Assembly (NCBI RefSeq): GCF_004345645.1
Contig: NZ_SLWS01000011.1
Span: 1 to 64,000 of the forward strand
Direction of reading: 5' to 3'
DNA length: 64,000 bases
Origin: Actinocrispum wychmicini
GTDB lineage: Bacteria > Actinomycetota > Actinomycetes > Mycobacteriales > Pseudonocardiaceae
This document shows positions 57,526-64,000 of this stretch, in pieces. The first letter of the stretch is position 1; every line of letters begins with the position of its first letter. A model generated the notes under the pieces. The model saw only the letters and a list, made by a program, of their open reading frames with translations, had not been told where the DNA came from and searched no databases. Both the position numbers and the translations under genes were made by a program.

Positions 57526-59355
57526 ATGTGCGGTATCGCGGGTTGGGTGGCATTCGATGCCGACCTCACGACCCAGCGCGACATCGCGGAGGCCATGACG
57601 GAGACCATGGCCTGCCGTGGCCCGGACGACTCAGGCACATGGGTCCGACCGCATGTCGCGCTGGGCCACCGTCGGCTGGCGATCATCGATCTGCCTGGTG
57701 GCCGTCAGCCGATGGTCGCCGGGCCGGCGGCGATGGTGTACAGCGGTGAGGCGTACAACTTCACCGAGCTGCGGCGGGAACTCGAAGGCAAGGGCCACAA
57801 GTTCCGGACCGACAGCGACACCGAGGTCGTCCTGCACGGCTACCTGGAGTGGGGCGAGTCGCTGGTCGACCGCCTCAACGGCATGTACGCGTTCGCTGTC
57901 TGGGACACCCGGTCGGAGAAGCTGGTGCTGATCCGGGACCGGCTCGGGGTCAAGCCGCTGTACTACTACCCGACCCCGGACGGTGTCCTGTTCGGGTCGG
58001 AGCCCAAGGCGATCCTGGCGAACCCGGCGGTGCGCCGGGTGGTGGACCTGGACGGGCTGCGTGAGCTGGTCGCGTTCGCACAGACGCCGAAATGGGCGCT
58101 GTGGAAGGGAATGTACGAGGTCGAGCCGGGCACGATCGTCACCGTGGACCGGTCCGGCGTGCGGTCCCGGACGTACTGGCGCCTGGAGGCACGGCCGCAC
58201 ACCGACTCGTTGGAGACGACGATCGACAACGTCCGTTCGCTGATGACGGACATCGTGCACCGCCAGCTCGTCGCGGACGTGCCCCGCTGTGTGCTGCTGT
58301 CCGGCGGCCTGGACTCGTCCGCGGTCACCGGCCTGGCCGCGGAACACCTTGCCGCGCAAGGCGAGCAGATCCGGACGTTCTCGGTCGACTTCGTGGGCCG
58401 CGAGGAGACGTTCAAGGCCGACGAGGCCCGGGACACCCCGGACACCCCGTTCATCCGGGACGTCGTGGACATGGTGCACCCGCAGCACAAGTTCGTCACG
58501 CTGGACGCGAGCGTGCTCACCGACCCGGAACTGCGCCGCAAGGTCATCCGGGCCCGGGACATGCCGATCGGCTTCGGCGAGATGGACACGTCGCTGTACC
58601 TTCTGTTCCAGGCGATCCGCGAAGAGTCCACTGTGGCCTTGTCGGGGGAGTCGGCGGACGAGGTGTTCGGCGGCTACCGCTGGTTCCACGACCCGGAAGT
58701 GGTGCAGACGGACAACTTCCCGTGGCTGGTGTACCAGAGCGCGATGAGCGGTGACCGGTCCGCGATCATGTGCCCGCACCTGCGTGAACCCCTGGACATC
58801 GCGACCTACATGGCCGACCAGTACGCGACTTCGGTGGCCGCGGTCGACCACCTCGATTCCGACGACAGTTTCGAACGCCGGATGCGGACCATCTCGTACC
58901 TGCACCTGACCAGGTTCGTCCGGATGATGCTGGACCGCAAGGACAGGGTGTCCATGGCGGTCGGTCTCGAAGTGCGCGTGCCGTTCTGCGACCACCGCCT
59001 GGTGGAGTACGTGTACAACGCGCCGTGGTCGATGAAGTTCTTCGACGGCAGGGAGAAGAGCCTGCTGCGGGCGGCCACCTCGCATGTCGTGCCGCAGTCC
59101 GTGCAACAGCGGCTCAAGGCGTCCTATCCGTCCACTCAGGACCCGAGTTACAACGCCGAACTGCAGCAGCAGGCCAAGGAGGTCCTCGCCGACCGGGACC
59201 ACCCGGCGCTGGCGCTGATCGACTGGGACTGGCTCACCCCGGTGATCGAGCGCGACCCGGCCGACATCCCCAGCCATGTCCGCCGGGGCATCGACCGGAT
59301 CCTGGACCTGTACCACTGGTTCGACATGTACCGGCCGGAAATCGAACTGCCCTAG
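57526..59355 (+). CDS. Asparagine-synthetase-like amidotransferase (PhzH-like)
   Basis: A 609 aa class II glutamine amidotransferase. The nucleophile is Cys2 (MCGIAGW). The synthetase half has the PP-motif LLSGGLDSS and the SGESADEVFGGY block of AsnB. In a phenazine cluster this type (PhzH) converts phenazine-1-carboxylate into the carboxamide. A housekeeping asparagine synthetase cannot be ruled out, but the tight coupling to the methyltransferase gene argues for tailoring. Its stop codon shares CTAG with the convergent MBL gene. Confidence 0.9.
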   Translation: MCGIAGWVAFDADLTTQRDIAEAMTETMACRGPDDSGTWVRPHVALGHRRLAIIDLPGGRQPMVAGPAAMVYSGEAYNFTELRRELEGKGHKFRTDSDTEVVLHGYLEWGESLVDRLNGMYAFAVWDTRSEKLVLIRDRLGVKPLYYYPTPDGVLFGSEPKAILANPAVRRVVDLDGLRELVAFAQTPKWALWKGMYEVEPGTIVTVDRSGVRSRTYWRLEARPHTDSLETTIDNVRSLMTDIVHRQLVADVPRCVLLSGGLDSSAVTGLAAEHLAAQGEQIRTFSVDFVGREETFKADEARDTPDTPFIRDVVDMVHPQHKFVTLDASVLTDPELRRKVIRARDMPIGFGEMDTSLYLLFQAIREESTVALSGESADEVFGGYRWFHDPEVVQTDNFPWLVYQSAMSGDRSAIMCPHLREPLDIATYMADQYATSVAAVDHLDSDDSFERRMRTISYLHLTRFVRMMLDRKDRVSMAVGLEVRVPFCDHRLVEYVYNAPWSMKFFDGREKSLLRAATSHVVPQSVQQRLKASYPSTQDPSYNAELQQQAKEVLADRDHPALALIDWDWLTPVIERDPADIPSHVRRGIDRILDLYHWFDMYRPEIELP

Positions 59356-59999
59356 AGCTGGATGCTCTGCCCGGCGGTGAAGACGGCGACATCCGCCCCG
59401 GACCGCTCGGCCTCGTACGCGAAGAACGACTCGACGACGTCCATGCCGATCGTCGACACGTAGGCGTCGTGGATCGAGTACGCGCGGTCCGGGGCGATCT
59501 CGCGGAGATAGTCGAGCATCTCCGCGGCCTTCAGCCACGGCGCGTCGCACGGGGTCAGCAGCGTCCGCACCCGCTGCCCGGGGACGGTGAACGAGTCCCC
59601 GGGGTGGAACACCTCGCCGTCGACCAGGAACCCGTTGTTGACCACGACCGGGATGTCCGGGTGGACCACGGCGTGCCGTTCGCCGTACACCTGGACGTCG
59701 AAGCCCGCCACGGTGAACCGGTCCTCGTGCCCGACCCGCTGGACGGTCAGGTCCGGCGCCAGGTCGGCGACCGCGCGGTTGGCGTAGATCCGCAGGCCGG
59801 GATTGTCCGCCTGGGCCCGTCGCAGCCGGTCGGCGTCGAAGTGGTCGGCGTGTTCGTGCGTGATCAGGACGGCTTCGACCCCGTCGAGCGCCTCCGGCTC
59901 CGGCGAGTACAGCCCGGGATCGATCACGATGGCCCGCTGGTCCTTGTCCAGCCGCACGCAGGCATGCCCCAGTTTGGTCACCCTCACGGACAACATCAT
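59352..59999 (-). CDS. Metallo-beta-lactamase-fold hydrolase (UlaG-like)
   Basis: A 215 aa MBL-fold hydrolase. The metal motif THEHADHFD (H-x-H-x-D-H) is intact, with further His in GERHAVVHPD and HPGDSF. It belongs to the UlaG/YtnP-like group acting on phosphodiesters, lactones or sugar phosphates. ATG 59999 (or 59996). It converges on the amidotransferase gene with a 4 nt overlap of stop codons. Probably unrelated to the phenazine pathway. Confidence 0.9.
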   Translation of the reverse strand: MMLSVRVTKLGHACVRLDKDQRAIVIDPGLYSPEPEALDGVEAVLITHEHADHFDADRLRRAQADNPGLRIYANRAVADLAPDLTVQRVGHEDRFTVAGFDVQVYGERHAVVHPDIPVVVNNGFLVDGEVFHPGDSFTVPGQRVRTLLTPCDAPWLKAAEMLDYLREIAPDRAYSIHDAYVSTIGMDVVESFFAYEAERSGADVAVFTAGQSIQL

Positions 60000-60053
60000 C
60001 CCAGGCTCCCCAAACGTCCCTATGATACTCTTCACGGGGAAGGATGGGGAGCG

Positions 60054-60443
60054 ATGCTGTACTCGGTGGAGCAGGTGGCGGACCTGCTGGGGCTGCATGT
60101 CAAGACCGTGCGCGGCTACGTGCATGACGGCCGGCTGAAGGCCGTCAAGGTCGGCAAGCAGTACCGGATCTCCGGTGACGACCTGGCCGCGTTCACCGGC
60201 CAGGACGTGTCCCGCCGGCACGTCGAGGTTTCCGGCATCGTGCAGGTCGACGACGTCGACTTCGCCGAGATGGGCCGGATCAGCGCCATGGTGATGGCCT
60301 TCGTCGCCACCCCCTACGACGACGAGCGGCTGCGCGTGGAGACCATCCACGACCAGGACCGGGCCAGCCTCAAGATCATCGTGGTCGGCGGCCTGACCCG
60401 CACGGCCGACCTGCTGAAGTTCATCAAGACCATCACGGAGTGA
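60054..60443 (+). CDS. Excisionase-like HTH regulator
   Basis: A 129 aa protein. The N-terminal 50 residues are a MerR/excisionase-type winged helix (YSVEQVADLLGLHVKTVRGYV then GKQYRISGDDLAAF). The C-terminal part is an uncharacterised alpha/beta domain ending LKFIKTITE. It is coupled by GTGA overlap to a DUF4180 gene. A TATGAT at 60021 may be its -10. Probably a small local regulator. Confidence 0.85.
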   Translation: MLYSVEQVADLLGLHVKTVRGYVHDGRLKAVKVGKQYRISGDDLAAFTGQDVSRRHVEVSGIVQVDDVDFAEMGRISAMVMAFVATPYDDERLRVETIHDQDRASLKIIVVGGLTRTADLLKFIKTITE

Positions 60444-60847
60444 CAGTGCTGCAGAACATCAACGGCGTGCCCGTCGACATCCTCGACCCCGACGGCCCCC
60501 GGATCCGCACCGAGCAGGACGCGGTCGACACCATCGTCAGCGAGCTGGCGGCCGACTGGACCGTGGTCCCGATCAGCAGGCTCGACCCGGACTTCTTCAC
60601 CCTGAGCACCCGGGTGGCCGGCGGGATCGTCCAGAAGTTCGTGAACTACCACCGCGGCCTGGCGATCATCGGCGACGTCTCCCCGCACGTCACCGCCAGC
60701 GAGCCGTTCGCCGCGTTCGTCCGCGAGTGCAACCGTGGCAGGCACACCCTGTTCGTGTCCGATGTGGACGACCTGGCCGCCCACCTCACCCGCCTGGCCG
60801 GCCGACCCACCTACACCGGCTTCGGCTCCCGGCACGCACCTGAGTGA
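60440..60847 (+). CDS. DUF4180 family protein
   Basis: A 135 aa protein. The EQDAVDTIVSELAADW and FAAFVRECNRGRHTLFV blocks match DUF4180. It often follows small HTH genes, as here. GTG 60440 (overlapping) or GTG 60446 is the start. The function is unknown. Confidence 0.82.
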   Translation: MTVLQNINGVPVDILDPDGPRIRTEQDAVDTIVSELAADWTVVPISRLDPDFFTLSTRVAGGIVQKFVNYHRGLAIIGDVSPHVTASEPFAAFVRECNRGRHTLFVSDVDDLAAHLTRLAGRPTYTGFGSRHAPE

Positions 60848-60884
60848 ACTGGCCTGGATGCGCGAGCCAAGGCATCATGTAGGT

Positions 60885-61226
60885 GTGGGTAGCGACGGAT
60901 CGACCGCCCCGCGTCCTGGCTGGCATCGGGACGCGGCGGTTCCGCACGAACTCAGCGAGCTCCATGGCCCGACAGATGGTTCGATAGGACTGCCGGCGCG
61001 ACTGTTCTGGTCGGGCCCTGATCCACGATCTGTCCGATGGGACCTGACCGACCCCTCCCGACGGCGGGACTTCTACGAGATCGTCCTGGTTCAAGGCACC
61101 CTGGACGACGTGCGCGAGCTGCTGGACGGCGCCGCGCTGATCCAACTGTGGGACGTGATGTACCTGCCGAAGCGGGTGCGGTCGGCGTGGCAACCCCTGG
61201 TGGACTCGGGACGCACGGCAGCCTAG
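60885..61226 (+). CDS. Probable antitoxin-like partner of the AbiEii gene
   Basis: A 113 aa hypothetical protein. The C-terminal half (RRDFYEIVLVQGTLDDVRELL then WDVMYLPKRVRSAWQPLV) resembles small proteins that precede AbiEii-type nucleotidyltransferases in actinomycetes. GTG 60885 is the best start. The next gene begins 4 nt after its stop codon. Confidence 0.65.
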   Translation: MGSDGSTAPRPGWHRDAAVPHELSELHGPTDGSIGLPARLFWSGPDPRSVRWDLTDPSRRRDFYEIVLVQGTLDDVRELLDGAALIQLWDVMYLPKRVRSAWQPLVDSGRTAA

Positions 61227-61230
61227 GCAC

Positions 61231-61868
61231 ATGCCGCTCGACCCCTGCAGGACCGGATCGCGCTGAACCTGCCGCAAGCCCGGACACTCGCGCTGGCCCG
61301 TGGTGGCGCGATGATCGCCCATGGTTTCGTCGACCGAGCCACCAAGGACGTCGACCTGTTCACCGAGATCGACGACCAGGAAGCCATCCGGGGCGTCGTG
61401 GCCCTGCGGCAAGCGCTTGAAGCTCAGCGGCTCACCACGCGGGATACCGAGCGGCCACCGCTCGACCATCGTTTCGTGGCGGTCGACCCCGCCAGTGGGG
61501 CCGAATGCACTGTGGAGATCTTCGCGGACGGCGGACGGCTCCGCGGCCTTGTCACACTTGACATCGGCCCGGTCCTCCACCCCGACGACCTGGCCGCGGA
61601 CAAGGTGCTTGCCTTGTGGGACCGTGCGCGCCCGCGTGACTATTTCGACGTCAACGCCCTCCTTGGGCACTACGGCCCGGATCGGCTTCTTGAGCTCGCC
61701 GCGGCCAAGGACTCCGGTTTCAGCGCAGCTACCTTTGTCGACTCACTCCGCGCGATCGCCCGGCTTGGCGAGGCGGACTGGGCTGAGGACGGCGTTCCCA
61801 TTGAGGACGTCCACCATCTGCGTGCCACCTTCGACGCGTGGCGGCGGAGACTCGGTGAGTCTGGCTGA
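61231..61868 (+). pseudogene. AbiEii/AbiGii-type nucleotidyltransferase, frameshifted near the start
   Basis: From ATG 61231 the frame reads MPLDP, then homology continues one base off as LQDRIALNLPQARTLALARGGAMIAHG to TAA-free coding up to 61868. One C appears to be missing in the cgacccctgcag run (about 61239-61250). No ATG, GTG or TTG in the downstream frame precedes ATG 61311, and a start there would drop the GG motif of the nucleotide-binding site. The rest (RATKDVDLFTE with the Asp pair, and DDLAADKVLALWDRARPRDYFDVNALL) is intact. It could also be a sequencing error. Confidence 0.7.
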
Positions 61869-61948
61869 CGCCTCCGATCCCGGTGTTGCGGCTGTGTTGC
61901 GCACGGGGCGTGACCATATGGCTGTCCAACCGTTCAGGAGGACCTGTC

Positions 61949-62557
61949 ATGTCCCGTTCGCTCGACATCGGCTTCGACATCGACGGAGTGCTGTACCCAT
62001 TCGTCCAGGTCATCGCGGGGTACGCGACCAAGCAGCTCGGTCGTCCCTGCACCGACAAGGCCGACTCATGGGACTGGTACCAGCGGCAGTGGGGCCTCAA
62101 CCACGACGAGTTCTTCGCCCTCTGTAGCCGCGGTGTACGCGACGGGGTCCTCTACACGGAGGGCACTCCGCTGCCCGGTGCGGTGCGGGCCGCCAAACGG
62201 CTCGCACGCGCCGGCCACCGGTTGCACTACATCACCGCCAGGGCCTTCGCCGGCATCCCGGCTCCGGTCGCCTGGCACCGTACCGCGGAATGGCTGCAGA
62301 AGTGGACGTTCCCGGTGCACTCGCTGACCATCGCCGGCGACAAGAACTGCCGGCCGACCGACGTGTTCCTGGACGACTCCACCGATGTGATCAAGGCGTT
62401 GGAGGCCGCCGGCCATCCGCGCGCGGTGCTGTGGCGCCATTCCGCGAATCAGACGCACACCGGTGCCGCCGTGTCCTGTTGGGACGCTTTCCTGGAGATC
62501 GTGGCGGCCGAGTCCGGCCCCTTGCCCGCTGTCGGCGCCGGCTATGCCGTTTACTGA
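61949..62557 (+). CDS. HAD-superfamily phosphatase (5'-nucleotidase C type)
   Basis: A 202 aa HAD hydrolase with the DxD nucleophile motif GFDIDGVLYPF, motif II ITAR, and the C-terminal VFLDDSTDVI. Size and pattern are like cytosolic deoxynucleotidases. ATG 61949 follows AGGAGG at 8 nt. The substrate is likely a nucleotide or sugar phosphate. Confidence 0.85.
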   Translation: MSRSLDIGFDIDGVLYPFVQVIAGYATKQLGRPCTDKADSWDWYQRQWGLNHDEFFALCSRGVRDGVLYTEGTPLPGAVRAAKRLARAGHRLHYITARAFAGIPAPVAWHRTAEWLQKWTFPVHSLTIAGDKNCRPTDVFLDDSTDVIKALEAAGHPRAVLWRHSANQTHTGAAVSCWDAFLEIVAAESGPLPAVGAGYAVY

Positions 62558-62571
62558 GTGAGGGATGTCCC

Positions 62572-63345
62572 ATGTCGCAGTGGCACGAGTTCGTCGACAC
62601 TTTGGCGACGACCGAACATGAGCGCATGACGTTGATGGAACGCGTCTTCGACCCGATCAGCGTGCGCAACCTGGACCGGCTCGGGGTCGGCCCCGGGTGG
62701 CGGTGCCTGGAGGTCGGCGCGGGCGGCGGGTCCGTCGCGCGGGCCATGGCCGAGCGGGTCGGCGGCCGCAACGTGGTCGCGACCGACCTGAGCACGATCC
62801 TGCTGGGCCCGTTGACCGAGTTGGGGGTCACCGTGCTGCGGCACGATGTCCTTGTCGACGAGGCGCCGGGCACTTTCGACCTGATTCACGCCCGGTACGT
62901 GGTGGACCACCTGCCGGACCGGGAGACCGCGATCCGCCGGTTGGTGTCCTGGCTGAAGCCGAACGGGGTCCTGCTGATCGAGGCCGGGACGACGTTGCCC
63001 GAGTTGTCCTCGCGGCGGGCCACGAAGCTCGCCATGGAGGCCGGGAACGCCGCGCTGGCAACGAATCTGGGTACCGACAACAGCTGGGCCCGGACGCTGC
63101 CCGGTCCACTGTGGGCGGCCGGGCTGACCGGCTGCGCCGCTGAGGCGACCGCGCCGCCGGTGATCGGCGGTTCGCCGATGGCCACCTGGCTGCGGGCGAG
63201 CTACCAGCTGCTCGGCGACAAGATCCTGGACACCGGCCTGCTCGGCCGGGACGACCTGGACGCGGCGTACGCCAGCTACAGCGATCCGTCCTTTGTGGAC
63301 TACACGTGGCTGACCGTGTCCGCGTGGGGCCGTAAGACGTCCTGA
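62572..63345 (+). CDS. Class I SAM-dependent methyltransferase
   Basis: A 257 aa methyltransferase with motif I LEVGAGGGSVARAM and motif II-like TFDLIHARYVVDHLPD. It starts at ATG 62572, 14 nt after the phosphatase gene, so the two probably form one transcript. The substrate is unknown. Confidence 0.9.
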   Translation: MSQWHEFVDTLATTEHERMTLMERVFDPISVRNLDRLGVGPGWRCLEVGAGGGSVARAMAERVGGRNVVATDLSTILLGPLTELGVTVLRHDVLVDEAPGTFDLIHARYVVDHLPDRETAIRRLVSWLKPNGVLLIEAGTTLPELSSRRATKLAMEAGNAALATNLGTDNSWARTLPGPLWAAGLTGCAAEATAPPVIGGSPMATWLRASYQLLGDKILDTGLLGRDDLDAAYASYSDPSFVDYTWLTVSAWGRKTS

Positions 63346-63353
63346 CCGAGATC

Positions 63354-63385
63354 GAGCACGACGGGTCGAACGGCACGTCGTGCTC
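63354..63385. terminator. Hairpin after the methyltransferase gene
   Basis: A perfect 10 bp stem (GAGCACGACG at 63354-63363, complement at 63376-63385) with a 12 nt loop, 9 nt beyond the stop codon. A weak TCCTTGT follows. Either a terminator or an operator for the regulator downstream. Confidence 0.5.
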
Positions 63386-63449
63386 GTCCTTGTAGACTCC
63401 GGTGAAACGGCCGAACCGGACACCTGTTCACTGCTGTATCGTGGATCGC

Positions 63450-64000
63450 GTGCCTCTCGCTGTTCGGACGAGTGCACTGGGGGATGACACGCTCCGGGTC
63501 GAGGTGCTCGGTCCGGTCCGGGTGGTGGTCGCCGGCGTCGAGGCCGGGCTCGGGCCCGCCCGGCAACGCGCCGTGTTCGCCGTGCTGGCGACCAGGGCTG
63601 GCCAGACGGTGTCGCGGGCCGAGCTGGTCGAAGCGGTGTGGGGCGGGAGTGCCCCGGCCAGCGCGGACGGCAACGTCTACACGTACATCTCCGGACTGCG
63701 CCGGGCCCTGCGGAAACACGGCCACGACCTGATCGACTCGGTCGGCAACGGCTACTCCATGCGGCTGGCGGCCCGCCAACTGGACGTCGGACGGTTCGAG
63801 GAGCTCTGCGGGCAGGCCGGCGGGCTCGCCGCGCAAGGCGATCACCGCGGCGTGGCCGAGACCCTCGGCGAGGCCCTGGTGCTGTGGCGAGGCAAGGCGT
63901 TCGCTGGTGTGCCTGGCCCGTACGCCGAACAGGAACGCGGCCGGCTGGAGCACGCCAGGCTGCGGGCGGTCGAGAAGTACGCGGCGGCCCGGCTGGAACT
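63450..64000 (+). CDS. SARP/BTAD regulator, N-terminal part
   Basis: The first about 183 residues of a regulator cut by the window end: an OmpR-like winged helix (LRVEVLGPVRVVVAGVE then RAELVEAVW and YTYISGLRRALR) followed by the start of a BTAD domain (LVLWRGKAFAGVPGPYAEQERGRLE). GTG 63450 or in-frame GTG 63441 is the start. The domain order is that of SARP activators. It may control another cluster to the right. Confidence 0.9.
   Translation, partial: MPLAVRTSALGDDTLRVEVLGPVRVVVAGVEAGLGPARQRAVFAVLATRAGQTVSRAELVEAVWGGSAPASADGNVYTYISGLRRALRKHGHDLIDSVGNGYSMRLAARQLDVGRFEELCGQAGGLAAQGDHRGVAETLGEALVLWRGKAFAGVPGPYAEQERGRLEHARLRAVEKYAAARLE

Overview
The window is high-GC DNA from an actinomycete, most likely a Pseudonocardiales-type soil genus (Amycolatopsis, Saccharothrix, Kutzneria or similar). 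This rests on GC-rich third codon positions, many GTG and TTG starts, ATGA/GTGA-coupled operons, SARP and StrR-type antibiotic regulators, WXG-type secretion genes and twin-arginine multicopper oxidases. The genus is an inference; nothing here identifies a species. No tRNA, rRNA, CRISPR array or complete insertion sequence was seen.

Layout. 1-0.7 kb: the tail of an unidentified gene, then a gene-free stretch with three related 46-50 bp repeats. 0.7-8 kb: housekeeping and envelope genes. These are ahcY behind a convincing S-adenosylhomocysteine riboswitch, a multicopper oxidase/membrane protein pair, a four-gene WXG-type operon and a decayed ltrA. 8-37.3 kb: an unusual biosynthetic cluster. 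37.3-50.4 kb: a yciO homologue, a five-gene AAA/VWA/SWIM/DUF4132 operon resembling E. coli yehI-yehL-yehM-yehP-yehQ, and a CopC protein. 50.6-59.4 kb: a phenazine cluster (StrR/ParB-like regulator, phzD, phzE, a YdhR-like gene, phzG, phzF, phzB, an O-methyltransferase and a PhzH-like amidotransferase). 59.4-64 kb: small miscellaneous genes, a frameshifted AbiEii-type nucleotidyltransferase, a HAD phosphatase, a methyltransferase and the start of a second BTAD regulator.

The 8-37 kb cluster is the main discovery candidate. An eleven-gene operon (18.9-28.7 kb) encodes in order: an AONS-family PLP acyltransferase, KAS II, a MaoC hydratase, an adenylation enzyme, a free carrier protein, and homologues of TrpD, TrpA, an orphan ectoine synthase (EctC), an acyl-CoA dehydrogenase, TrpF and TrpC. 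There is no TrpE, TrpG or TrpB. The TrpD homologue keeps its PRPP and metal motifs but has lost the anthranilate-binding motifs. The TrpF, TrpC and TrpA homologues keep their catalytic residues. I infer that this branch builds a pyrrole-type ring on a non-anthranilate acceptor, using the logic of tryptophan biosynthesis. Side operons supply a carrier protein, KAS III, FabG and acyl-CoA carboxylase beta/epsilon subunits; a Baeyer-Villiger monooxygenase with an SRPBCC protein and a hydrolase; and a PLP decarboxylase, a GNAT enzyme, a DUF6875 protein and a multicopper oxidase.

A 1124-residue SARP regulator sits in the middle. Four promoters carry the same architecture: two (C/G)TTGCG(C/G/A) heptamers exactly 11 bp apart, then 9 nt to a -10-like hexamer. 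They precede the monooxygenase, the carrier protein/KAS III genes, the AONS operon and the decarboxylase operon. This links the side operons into one regulon. The phenazine genes lack such sites and probably answer to their own StrR-like regulator.
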